DNA of 64,000 bases, taken from NCBI RefSeq assembly GCF_030012985.1, contig NZ_CP120233.1, positions 4,087,001 through 4,151,000 of the forward strand, given 5' to 3'. The position numbers and the translations under genes are program-made. Positions 18,827-27,429 of this stretch are shown in pieces. Source of the stretch: Microbulbifer sp. VAAF005 (GTDB taxonomy: Bacteria; Pseudomonadota; Gammaproteobacteria; Pseudomonadales; Cellvibrionaceae). Position 1 is the first letter of the stretch. Each line of letters starts with the position of its first letter. The notes beneath the pieces are model-generated. The model did not search any database. It saw nothing but the letters and a program-made list of their open reading frames with translations, and was not told where the DNA came from.

Positions 18827-21052
18827 CTTCTTGTAGATTTGCTAGCTGTTGCTCAAGTTCTCTAACTTCCTCTCGCTGTCTAACTATCACGGCCTCGTCA
18901 ACATTCAGGCGGATATTCCGACTGATATCAGCTTTCTTGGCTGCAATACTATGCTCAAGCCCTAACCGCTTAATACCGCTTTTCACCGTATCAGCTACAG
19001 GTTTCACAACCCCGCCAATAGCGCCAACAACCGCTTGCGCGGGCTTAACAAAGCTCTCATTAAATGCCTTGGCAGCTCGCCTTCCGGTATCCCCTGCATC
19101 ATGTTCTGCAAGTGCTTGGGTGTACTCATACTCATCCATTAAGGCAGATACTTCTGGCCTTCCGAAGTCGTAGAGGTTTGCTATCGGAGCGTTATTCGCA
19201 ATAGGGGGGCGAACAATCATGGCGGTCTTTCGGTTTATCGCGAGGAGATCGTTATTTATAGGGTTATAAAAGAGAGCAATGTCTTCTGGCTCTACGTCTA
19301 CCCCGTCGCCACGCATCTGTTTTACATAGCTCTCGCGAAGGAATTGGAAGGCTTGCTCAGGCGTCTTGCCTGTTTCCTGTTGGAAGCGAATTACCTCATC
19401 TTTCCGAATTGCCACTCCACCGACTTGAGTGAACTCATCTTCAACTTTGTTGTAAGCTATCTCTAAAGCGCGGTCTTGAGACACCCCCATCTGCATCAGG
19501 TAGGAGGCTTCACGCTCAATCAAACCAATCACAGGCTTAGTGTTGAAGTCCGTATCCAGATCCCTGGTCCAGTTGAACCAACCCTCACCAAACTTCTTAT
19601 TCAGGAATTCATCACGGTTGGCTATAGTTTCCCTATCCCAGGTAACACTTGGTTGCTTCTGCGTGAGGTCCGTACTGCTGATTCTTTGAAGAGCTTGGAG
19701 GGGTGTTTCATCAAGTAGCTGATGTTCATTAAAAGCTATCACCTTGCGTTTAGTGTCATCAGGCAGCATCCCCACATAACCGGTTTCCATGGCCATTGGT
19801 AAAACCTGAAGCATCTGCTTAGTAATTGGAGCCAGCTCTTGAGGATCACCTATCTTTTCATCAAAGGCTGCAAACCCACCTGAGAAGACTTGATCCAACG
19901 GGCTGTAACGCTCGCCATTTTTCTTTAAGGCATTAAAGAAAGTCCTCATGCCCACATCACCCTGCCGTAGGAAGTGGTTGTAAGCGAGCCTAAGAGTGCC
20001 TGCCTTCAGTGTTCCTTCACTCTTCTCCCATCGTTGAGCTGCAATGGGAAGCTCCTTGTTAAGCGTTCCTTCAAGGAATGCGTTTAGCAGGTAGTGTTTA
20101 GCCGTATCTCCTCCAGCTTTCAGGCGCTCACTATTTATCATGTCCAGCAGGGAATCCGCTTCAGAGCCCGTGATAACTCCCTTCTCAATGACGCCTCCGA
20201 AGTAGTCATACCCCGGCTCTGCCATCTGACCTGAAAGCACTGCTGGTATTACTTGAGTTTCCCAGTCATGTATAAAGGCCAACTTAGCTTCTTGCTTCTG
20301 TTTGGTATTAAGGTCCAGGGTTCTTTGGCGAGCTGCTTTCATTCTTTGCTGAAGCGCATCACCACCTATCAAGCGACCTTGTGAATCCTTCCGATCCAAT
20401 ACCAAGTCAGCTAACACGGTTGCTTGGAAGTCGCTATCAGTGATCTCTGGCATTGCTTGTACATCAGCCACAATCTCCAGAAATTCCTGCTCACTAAGGC
20501 CATCACTTATCGCCAGCTGCCTGAGGGAACCAAGAGCAAAGTCCGCATCATCAGGAGATTCGTTGAAGGTCTGCTGCAACTCAGGGATTGAGCGGAGTAC
20601 ATAGTCCTTAAAAATCCCCTTCTTATCTTCATGCAGTTTTGACTCACGCATCTGAAGAGCCTGTTGACGTGATTGCACCCCCAGGTTCTTTTAAGGCGAG
20701 TGGCATAGTCAGGATTGTGGATACGGGAAGTGTCTAAGAAATCTGCTGCTTGTTTTGAAAGTTCATCTGGCTCTAAGTCCAGCAGGGATGGATCGCGCTC
20801 AACAGCTTTTCTAAAGCTCTGCTCAGCATCCTTGTAAGCCATCTCAGAAGCTAGGTAGCTCTGGGCGTCTAGCTCCTTATTGTATTTATTAGCCCAGCTA
20901 TCCATGGCCACACCGCCCATTGAAATCAGCTGGTCAACTGTATCTACCCCGCTCTGCTTAGGGGATACTGGTGTTGTCATAGTTGCGTAGTCAGCAACCT
21001 TTCTTCTATTTCCCTGACTATCTGCTATGCCATCTAGGGTTACTCTGCTCAT
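18822..21052 (-). CDS. Phage internal-virion-like large protein (apparent -1 frameshift)
   Basis: Two overlapping open frames read as one protein of about 743 residues if a single base is gained or a -1 shift occurs near 20678-20692. The first part starts MSRVTLDGIADSQGNRRKVA (AGGAG upstream); the second continues through SRQQALQMRESKLHEDKKG. The composition is polar and helical, with FFNALKKNGERYSP and a late FYNPINNDLLAINRKTAMIV segment, reminiscent of the gp15-type internal core proteins of T7-like phages. That resemblance is weak and from memory. Candidate sites are a run of five G, or AAAAG, on the coding strand. Both a homopolymer error and programmed frameshifting are possible. No other virion genes are seen nearby. 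Confidence 0.6.
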
Positions 21053-21502
21053 TTATTTCTCCTGTAGTCTCCGTTGTTAATCCAAAAAAATTGTTTTTAA
21101 TAATTAATAGATAGGCCTCCTGTGTGTGTCGTAATGCCTGGTTTTCAGCGTTCAGGTTGTAAGGGTTTTATTGGTTTATATCTAAAGACAACAAAACAAA
21201 AACCCATTAATAACAGGAAGTTAGAGCGTCTTTAGATGGGTCCTAATGGGGTGGATAAGTGGCCGCCAGCAGTATGATAGTGGCGTATCTCGTGTGCGCC
21301 GTTGCCACTTTCTATTGGCTAACGATACAGATGGGGGAAAGACTTATTCAAAATTAACCATGTATGCCTTAGTAGACTTACATTTTTTTGTCAATAGTTA
21401 TAGATAATTTTTTTCTCTCCTTTAATCTTCTTCACCGCAAGGACAAGTGGCCACGTCTTCGTAGAGCAGTATAAAAAGCAACAGCTAACTATTGAGGCGC
21501 TT
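21053..21502. other. Divergent intergenic region in the island
   Basis: No convincing ORF. Contains AT-rich promoter-like stretches, and near 21190 an ACAACAAAACAAAAACCC segment resembling one near 21825. It separates the minus-strand phage-like genes from the plus-strand 79-residue gene. Confidence 0.45.
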
Positions 21503-21742
21503 ATGATTCTCTATGACGTTAATGTTTCCTCTATTCAGACCTATGGGATGTATTTTGAACCTGATATTGAGGCCCGTTTTCTGACCGCTTCTGAGGATTG
21601 GTTTGAGGTGGAAGAAGATAGCGAGCACCACAAAGTCTTGAAGGGCTCTGCATTTGCCTTTGCCCACTACGGTGATAAGTTTTTCGCAAATAGCTGTAAC
21701 AGCTTGCAGGTCGTTCTTGATGCGCTTGAAAAGCTAGATTAA
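21503..21742 (+). CDS. Hypothetical 79-residue acidic protein
   Basis: 79 residues starting at an ATG with GAGG nine bases upstream. The protein is acidic and aromatic (MILYDVNVSSIQTYGMYFEP, then EDWFEVEEDSEHHKVLKG) and ends with a helical LQVVLDALEKLD. An antisense ORF covers it but has a less protein-like composition. I recognise no family. It lies alone on the plus strand between phage-like genes and the recombinase. Confidence 0.55.
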   Translation: MILYDVNVSSIQTYGMYFEPDIEARFLTASEDWFEVEEDSEHHKVLKGSAFAFAHYGDKFFANSCNSLQVVLDALEKLD

Positions 21743-21854
21743 AACAGGATAAGCCTACGGACGAGTAAAATAGCTGAATCTTGGTGGCTGGGTTCTTGGA
21801 GTTGTGTAACGTCTTATAGATTTATGCCTAAAGGCAACAAAACCCCAAACTTAG

Positions 21855-21897
21855 CTACCATGCGGCCTTCAGAGCATTTCAAATGGGGGTGAAAGGG
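21855..21897. repeat. Degenerate dispersed ~43-bp repeat, copy 2 of 2 in the island
   Basis: See 14887-14928: same succession ACCATGCGG, TTCAGAG, TGGGGGTG. Intergenic, downstream of the 79-residue gene. Confidence 0.5.
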
Positions 21898-21960
21898 ACG
21901 TTTATTGCTACGCCAAAAACGCAGTTGTAACTCGCTAGGGTATGATAGTCGGCTTACAAG

Positions 21961-22116
21961 CTATCCATTGAGGTATGTCATTGCTACCCCAGCCAACCAA
22001 AGAAAACTTATTGAAGCGCCTGCTATCGGCAATAATGGCCACACCTCCTTCCAGTTAACTACCAGTTGCCAGAGCATGAAGACTGCAACTAGTCCAGGGA
22101 TGAAATAGCTAATCAT
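21961..22116 (-). CDS. Small membrane protein coupled to the serine recombinase gene
   Basis: 51 residues with two hydrophobic segments (FIPGLVAVFMLWQLVV and WPLLPIAGASISFLWLAGVA). It starts three bases after the recombinase stop, with a strong AGGAGG that overlaps the end of that gene, so it is very likely translated. No recognised family. Two-helix proteins of this size on phage-like elements can be holins or membrane-acting accessory proteins, but nothing here decides between them. Confidence 0.65.
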   Translation of the reverse strand: MISYFIPGLVAVFMLWQLVVNWKEVWPLLPIAGASISFLWLAGVAMTYLNG

Positions 22117-22119
22117 TTC

Positions 22120-22791
22120 TTACGCCTCCTGAGTGTCATTCAATCGCTTTACAAGGCGTGATACAGTCATTGACTGGAACTCTCCACCCCTTGCTGTGGT
22201 TAATCCAGCTTTATTAAGTTCAGCGGCTATTTCCCTTGTAGTCATTCCAGCTGTAACAAGCGGCTGTACTATGCCTCTAAGGTTCTCAGCACGTTTATTA
22301 GCCTGCTTTTTGACCGCTACATTATTGGCTCTGTGTCCTGGCCTTTTGCCCCCTAGTTTCACACCGCGTGCTTTAGCTGAGGCCAGTGCTTGTTTGGTAC
22401 GCTGACTGATAAACTCCCTTTCTTGCTCTGCTAGAGCTGCATATAAATGAAGCTGGAACTTATCAGCGTGAGGCATACAGGCAACCTTAACGTCTACCTG
22501 TTTTATTACTGTGGCTATGTCTGCTACATCCCTACTAAGCCTATCTAGCTTGGCTACCAATAGCACAGCCTTCTTTTTCTTTGCGAGGACAATAGCTTCC
22601 TGCCTCTCTTCCTTTACAGCTCCAGTGTCTTTACCGGAAACAATCTCAGTGAATGTTTTCAGCACCTCAAAGGGCTGTCCACTGTATTGCTCTAGGTATA
22701 TCTGTATGTCCCGCTGCTGTGCTTCAAGCCCTAACCCTGAAGCACCTTGTCTTGAAGTGGAGACTCGGAGGTAAACAACATACTTAATCAC
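22120..22791 (-). CDS. Serine recombinase (resolvase/invertase family)
   Basis: 223 residues. The N-terminal catalytic domain has the nucleophile serine in [20 protein letters not shown], the conserved [15 protein letters not shown] motif and the [20 protein letters not shown] helix. The C-terminal part ([20 protein letters not shown]) is a helix-turn-helix DNA-binding domain. It is a small-type resolvase or invertase that could resolve dimers or invert a segment. The start is a GTG at 22791. A small membrane protein gene follows directly. Its location near attR means the element carries both tyrosine and serine recombinases. Confidence 0.92.
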   Translation of the reverse strand: MIKYVVYLRVSTSRQGASGLGLEAQQRDIQIYLEQYSGQPFEVLKTFTEIVSGKDTGAVKEERQEAIVLAKKKKAVLLVAKLDRLSRDVADIATVIKQVDVKVACMPHADKFQLHLYAALAEQEREFISQRTKQALASAKARGVKLGGKRPGHRANNVAVKKQANKRAENLRGIVQPLVTAGMTTREIAAELNKAGLTTARGGEFQSMTVSRLVKRLNDTQEA

Positions 22792-23153
22792 GGCGGTAGT
22801 CCTGTATTGATGTTGCTAGTTCCATTATCAAAGCACAGCAAATCTCTTGCTGCAACAAAACCCTACGTTGGTAGAGGGTGTTGCAAATAAAAAAGGCAGG
22901 TTATTCATCGCTAAGAAAAGCACTAAAAGTGGGACGTTGGTGCGGATTCAAGTCCCTTTGACGTGGGGGTGACATACCCCCCTACGGGGGGAAGCAACTG
23001 AAACCTTTAGATCAATTGTGTACTCAGATTTTTTCCCCAAAATACTTGCCGACGGTACACATCTGTTACACAATTTTTGATCAATCCTTCTTGAATGACT
23101 CGTCTAGCGGCGTATCTTGTTGGTTTTACTAGGGTTTCACTATGTATGCTCAT
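22792..23153. other. Non-coding right end of the island
   Basis: No ORF. Near 22964-22991 there is a CCCCC/GGGGG-rich hairpin (GGGGGTGACATACCCCCC and following CTACGGGGGG). At 23036-23075, direct and inverted short repeats including GGTACACA and TTACACAATTTTT may be integrase arm sites near attR. Confidence 0.45.
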
Positions 23154-23174
23154 AGTCCCGCCCTGGGCACCACA
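23154..23174. repeat. Right attachment repeat (attR core)
   Basis: Exact 21-base copy of the tRNA-Leu 3' end found at 10063-10083. Only this stretch is duplicated; the rest of the tRNA is not. Confidence 0.92.
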
Positions 23175-23198
23175 TCAAGATCCGAAGAAGTTCGGAAT

Positions 23199-23231
23199 CA
23201 TTCAAAAAGCCCGGTAAATCCGGGCTTTTTG
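23199..23231 (+). terminator. Original tRNA-Leu terminator, displaced by the island
   Basis: AAAAAGCCCGG-TAAAT-CCGGGCTTTTT stem-loop lying 25 bases after attR. Before integration it would have been directly downstream of the tRNA gene. Confidence 0.88.
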
Positions 23232-23571
23232 CTATCTGGAGGGTACACAGCCCTCCGTTCTTGTTCGTTGTCATCCGGTGTTACATTTGGTGCTACCTGG
23301 TTCAATTTAGAAACTGGTAGTACCACCATGGCTATGACAGGTGCTCAAATCAAGTAGGCCAAGCCAAGCGACAAGGATTAGTGGCTTGTGGATATCTGGT
23401 TGTTCTGTATATGGCTCTTATGCTCAGAGTTCAATACGCAAAGTAATGTAGCCAATAAAACTTGAGCGCTGGAATCAGCTTTAGATCTTAACTTTGGCCA
23501 AGTAGAGAGCCAGTCATTTCAACAAAAAATGATATGGACCACTAGCTGTTTGACTAAGTCAGGGAATAATT

Positions 23572-23748
23572 ATGTATACCTTACGCCGTTGCTTATTTAT
23601 AAGCTCCAGTATATTCACCCTAATTTATGTCTTGCGATGGCTTCTTGCCTATTCATGGTTGTGGGTGATTGGCTATCTTGTAGTTGGTGCAATATTCGTA
23701 GGTTTCTCAATGTGGCTTTACTCTGGTATGTATAACGAAGACGAATGA
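23572..23748 (+). CDS. Small predicted membrane protein, 58 residues
   Basis: The frame starting MYTLRRCLFISSSIFTLIYV has two hydrophobic segments, the second being LWVIGYLVVGAIFVGFSMWL, then a short polar end NEDE. An alternative overlapping frame of 68 residues is less protein-like. A GGGA stretch lies nine bases upstream of the ATG, a weak ribosome-binding site. No recognised family; it lies in an otherwise empty stretch between attR and the large secreted protein. Confidence 0.5.
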   Translation: MYTLRRCLFISSSIFTLIYVLRWLLAYSWLWVIGYLVVGAIFVGFSMWLYSGMYNEDE

Positions 23749-24510
23749 AAATTTTTGCAAGCGCGCATATGCATAGCTGAATAGTGTCGTCTTGGCGGTC
23801 TATGCGGTTTGAGTTTCTGTACTTTACCGACCACCAAGGGTTCTAGGGGGGCATGATTCTGGGCGCCCTTTGGGATGTTTTGGAAATCACTTCAACTAAA
23901 GTAGGGCTACCTTCAGAGCATTAGGTAAACCGATACGTTGTCGATTTGGAGTAGGTGAAGCCACGCTTGAATTTCAGTATCACGCTCAATCGTTGAGCCC
24001 CCTCAGTAGGGGGCAGGATTCAAAGTGGTGTTACTTTTTTGTTGTGCTTTCCTATACGTCCCGCACTGATCAAGAAACGAAGAGGCTCCGAATCATCCAA
24101 AATGCCCGGCTGGTCCGGGCTTTTTACAATTTAGAAAATAAAAATATTAACCTTTCACTTTGTCAGGAATTGCCCTGTATAGCCTTGAATATCCCTTCCT
24201 GGCTCACTCATTTATGACCAGGTGCCTCTCCAATAATTTATAAGCCATCTGCAGAGCTCATCGGTGGTTGATGTGATTTTGTAGACAGGAAACATTCACT
24301 AGTAGGCCTGTAATTCTATGTAATAGCTTTTCCGGGAGGTTTGGTTGCGGGTTTATTTGGGGGGATGGATACTGGATTACTCCAGTTGCTCGGTATCAAG
24401 TTAGTAACTATTTTGCTTCCCATTCGCGATCCCTATTCTCGGCACCAGTTCTGAAAGTGAATTCAATATAGGCTGAGATTTTTGGTAAATATAGAAAAAG
24501 GAGTTTTCGA
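23749..24510. other. Mostly non-coding stretch with a degenerate copy of the attR-distal sequence
   Basis: No convincing ORF. At 24060-24126 a segment repeats the order found after attR (CCCGC, ATCAAG, CGAAGA, CCGAATCAT, then a GCCCGG/CCGGGC terminator). A strong AAAGGAG ribosome-binding site at the end serves the next gene. Confidence 0.5.
24060..24126 (+). repeat. Degenerate duplicate of the tRNA-distal segment including a terminator
   Basis: Aligns with 23158-23234 in order and spacing, apart from a gap where the tRNA CCTGGGCACCA should be. It ends in GCCCGG-CTGGT-CCGGGC-TTTTT (24104-24125), a good terminator in its own right. It may be the relic of an earlier insertion at the same tRNA or of a lost tandem tRNA copy. 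Confidence 0.5.
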
Positions 24511-26676
24511 TTGAAGTCTTATACCACTAAATACAAAAAGCTTTCGACACTTCGGGGGCTAATAATATTTGTCGGGCTACTGTCCATGGAAGGTGTATCA
24601 GCTGACGCCTCTCCTTCTGATCTTGATATTGATAATGATGGTCTGATTGAAATTCGTAATTTAACAGACCTTAATGAGATTCGTAACAACCTAGACGGAT
24701 CAACTTTATACAGTAGTAACTATGGTTGCCCAGAAAGTGGCTGTTATGGCTTTGAGCTGACCAAAGACCTGAATTTTGATACCAATGGCGATAGTTATGT
24801 TGATGCGAATGATGAGTACTGGAATGAGGGCTTGGGCTGGGAGCCAATCGGTACGAGTGAAAACCCGTTTACTGCGACCTTTGAAGGTAATGGCTATTCC
24901 ATCAATAACCTCTATATAAACCTCAATGGAGGAGTATTAATGGTTCTGAATGGATACACAGGCCTGCTGGGAATCGTTCAATCGGCGGAAATACGCAATT
25001 TTACTATAGTTGATACTCTCGTTTCTTTTATTGGCACTATTTCCGCTGGGGGAGACTCTACAAGCCCAAGTGAAGGGTGCTCGGGAGATATGGCTGAGTC
25101 TAGTACTATTTCCAATAGTGAATTAGGTTCTATATGTGAATTAAGCTCGATTGTGCTGACCTTAGATTTATCCGATACCGAGATAGCATTACCCTATATT
25201 AATTTTGAATCTCCAGTAGAGGGTAATGAAGTATTTGTTATTGATTTATCTGAATTCCCTTCAGTTGATGAAGAGTGCGGGGCTAACGATTTTTCTGGGG
25301 ACAACGATAGCTTTTGTGTTACTGGATCAACAATTAGTTTCCAGGAGGGGGCTGATGGTGACAGTTTAGTTGCTATTTCAAGTATTCCAGTTATACCTAG
25401 CGCTACGTTTAACTTTTACCCCATAGTTACGGCAAAGCTATCTCAAGCTGGTCAGTTCAGGGCTGTAATTTATGAGGATCAGGGACCGGCAGAGATTCAA
25501 GCCTGGGTTACAGATGAGTATGAGCTGGACCCATTTACCTATAGTTGGAACAGCCCAAAGCTAGTTCAGCTCAACGACTCTGGTGAAAGCGTATTTACCT
25601 TTGATCCAGCAGGTTTGTCGGGAGCTTTCGAAGTTACTGTTACTGTTACAGATTCTGGTGGTTTGTCAGATACTGCGAAGCTGATATTACGAGTGGATGG
25701 CAGTGCCCCTGTATTGTCTGATAATGAGGATGCTGATCAGGATGGGCTGAGTGACAGCCTTGAGGGATTCTTAGATTTAGATGGTGATCGCATACCGGAC
25801 TATCTAGATAGGGTGGCGGTTCGTTCCCAGCTGCCGGTAAATAGAACTGGTGCAGTGATGCAAAGCTCTGAAGGGACAAGCTTGAGACTTGGTGATAGTG
25901 CCTATATTGCCGGTCAACAAGTGGGCCAGGTTACGTTGGAGGATATAGATAATCTCTTTGAGGATAATTTGGCAGGACAGAATAGCTATAAATTCCTGCA
26001 TGGTATTTTTGACTTTGTTGTTTACGATACAGATTTTGGGGAAAGCGCTAACATCGTTGTCCCTTTAAATGCCGCCTTGCTCGAAGGTGCTCGTTATCTG
26101 AAATATCGCCAAAGTGTTGGATGGGTGGATTTTATTGAGGATGAATTTAACCATGTATCTTCTGCACTGGGGCAGTTGGGTGATTGTCCTGAGCCTGGCA
26201 GTGATGAGTACCAGCCAGGGCTCCATGAAGGCCATTTTTGCATCCAGCTCAGTTTACAAGATGGTGGCCCTAACGATGATGACGGGGAGGTGAATGGTAT
26301 TATCGTTGATCCCGGTGCTGTTGCGACTCTCAATGTCAATGAGCCAATTGTAAGCATAAACTCCTATTTACTTGAGCGTTCACAGTTTCTGCTAGAGCAG
26401 GAAGCCCCGGTATTAGCTTTCTCTCTGCAGAGCGATTCTGCCGATGCGATATTGAAGTCATTCACAATTAAGGCCGATGGCGAGCTGAATGAAGTGTCAG
26501 ACTTACAGCAGGTGCGTTTGTATTTGGATCGGGACAGTGACGGGATTGCCGCTGAATCGGAACTGATCGGCAATGGGTTTTATTCAATTGATAACGGCTC
26601 CCTGACGTTAGATTTATTCAATAAGTTTCAGTTGCCTGTCGGCGAGACCCGGTTTCTGGTGACGTATGAATTCTAA
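24511..26676 (+). CDS. Large secreted protein with choice-of-anchor-U-like domain
   Basis: 721 residues starting at a TTG, chosen because AAAAGGAG lies eight bases upstream. A signal peptide is followed by a Ca-binding-like DLDIDNDGLIEIRNLTDLNE segment and a beta-rich region with the form of GLUG-type repeats (FTATFEGNGYSINNLYINL). A cadherin/PKD-like part follows (FEVTVTVTDSGGLSDTAKL), then thrombospondin type-3-like acidic repeats (DADQDGLSDSLEGFLDLDGD). The C-terminal region, with YLKYRQSVGWVDF and GGPNDDDGEVNGIIVDPGAV, matches the choice-of-anchor U group seen at the end of surface proteins in marine bacteria. Probable cell-surface or secreted adhesin; function otherwise unknown. The small lipoprotein downstream may be in the same operon. 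Confidence 0.75.
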   Translation: MKSYTTKYKKLSTLRGLIIFVGLLSMEGVSADASPSDLDIDNDGLIEIRNLTDLNEIRNNLDGSTLYSSNYGCPESGCYGFELTKDLNFDTNGDSYVDANDEYWNEGLGWEPIGTSENPFTATFEGNGYSINNLYINLNGGVLMVLNGYTGLLGIVQSAEIRNFTIVDTLVSFIGTISAGGDSTSPSEGCSGDMAESSTISNSELGSICELSSIVLTLDLSDTEIALPYINFESPVEGNEVFVIDLSEFPSVDEECGANDFSGDNDSFCVTGSTISFQEGADGDSLVAISSIPVIPSATFNFYPIVTAKLSQAGQFRAVIYEDQGPAEIQAWVTDEYELDPFTYSWNSPKLVQLNDSGESVFTFDPAGLSGAFEVTVTVTDSGGLSDTAKLILRVDGSAPVLSDNEDADQDGLSDSLEGFLDLDGDRIPDYLDRVAVRSQLPVNRTGAVMQSSEGTSLRLGDSAYIAGQQVGQVTLEDIDNLFEDNLAGQNSYKFLHGIFDFVVYDTDFGESANIVVPLNAALLEGARYLKYRQSVGWVDFIEDEFNHVSSALGQLGDCPEPGSDEYQPGLHEGHFCIQLSLQDGGPNDDDGEVNGIIVDPGAVATLNVNEPIVSINSYLLERSQFLLEQEAPVLAFSLQSDSADAILKSFTIKADGELNEVSDLQQVRLYLDRDSDGIAAESELIGNGFYSIDNGSLTLDLFNKFQLPVGETRFLVTYEF

Positions 26677-26721
26677 GTTTCAGAGAATTTTTTGGATTTT
26701 CTGCTAATGGTAGGTGGATAT

Positions 26722-26961
26722 ATGAAATCTTTAAAATCTGATATATGTTTATATCTTTTATTGGCTATGATTGCCTTTGTTGGGGCTTGTGCTGATTCAT
26801 CGAATAATGTGGTAGAGCCGGATGAAAAATCGGCAAGTAAAGCCTTTTCAGTTAGCCTGGAGTCAGTTGAGGTTGAGAGGCTCAGTAATGGTGATGCTGT
26901 GTCTGTGGATACAAATGAGACTGAAAATAAAGATCTTGTTTTGGAATTTCCCCCCGACTAA
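26722..26961 (+). CDS. Small predicted lipoprotein
   Basis: 79 residues from an ATG at 26722 (GGTGG upstream); earlier in-frame starts add residues before a normal signal peptide. The hydrophobic core ICLYLLLAMIAFVGAC ends in a lipobox with Cys, followed by an acidic, unstructured mature part. It lies 45 bases after the large secreted protein gene and before a terminator, so the two are probably co-transcribed. No recognised domain. Confidence 0.65.
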   Translation: MKSLKSDICLYLLLAMIAFVGACADSSNNVVEPDEKSASKAFSVSLESVEVERLSNGDAVSVDTNETENKDLVLEFPPD

Positions 26962-26988
26962 ATAATGTTTTAATAAGTAAGAACATAA

Positions 26989-27013
26989 TGCCCCTTTTTA
27001 GGGGCTTTTTTGT
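26989..27013 (+). terminator. Rho-independent terminator
   Basis: GCCCCT-TTTT-AGGGGC stem followed by six T, after the small lipoprotein gene. Confidence 0.9.
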
Positions 27014-27429
27014 GCGCAATTTTTAAGAAACTTATAAGGGGGATAATAGAGAGTGACTAATCATTTGTTAATGATTTTGTCATAAAGGATTTAAGTATCC
27101 AGATAAAGGCTGAAGTTGATGCAAATATCCTTACATTTATAAGGGTTGATATGGCAGTAGTCGATTCGTAGCGGGTAAACGGCCGTGCATATAATTTTCT
27201 GTCTGTGAGAGGGAAAAGATGCCCAGACTTGAGCCAGATCATTTTTCCCTAGTCAGAGTGGCATAAGGTAATGGAATTAGTGTCCCGGCAGTGACGCTGA
27301 GAGATTGAGCACTCAAAAATGAGGCAGAGGCGCTCGCACTGCTCTGAGTGTAACTGTTCCCTCTAGCTCTTAAAAAAAGCATGGCTATAGCAGAGTAAGA
27401 GGGCGGAGACTGGATCAGGGAGGATCGTG
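27014..27429. other. Region upstream of the Cascade operon, no cas3
   Basis: About 410 bases with no convincing gene: the minus-strand ORFs here lack start signals and protein-like composition. In a complete type I-E locus cas3 would sit upstream of cas8e; no part of it is present. The Cascade promoter is presumably here, and a GGGAGG ribosome-binding site ends the region. Confidence 0.6.

Larger units (their letters stand above)
10063..23174. mobile_element. 13.1-kb integrative element in tRNA-Leu with phage-like and defence-like genes
   Basis: The element is bounded by 21-bp direct repeats of the tRNA-Leu 3' end (10063-10083 and 23154-23174). The first coding sequence inside is a tyrosine integrase pointing inward from the tRNA; a serine recombinase lies near the far end. 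The cargo includes a KAP NTPase, a TIR-like protein, a family-A-like polymerase and a phage internal-virion-like protein. No terminase, capsid, portal, relaxase or type IV secretion genes are visible. Base composition is lower in GC than the flanking housekeeping genes. This is compatible with a phage satellite or a reduced prophage; the class is uncertain. Confidence 0.85.

Noticed and set aside
23142..23357. Plus-strand ORF across attR
   Set aside because: It reads through the tRNA-derived att repeat and the displaced terminator hairpin; not protein-like.
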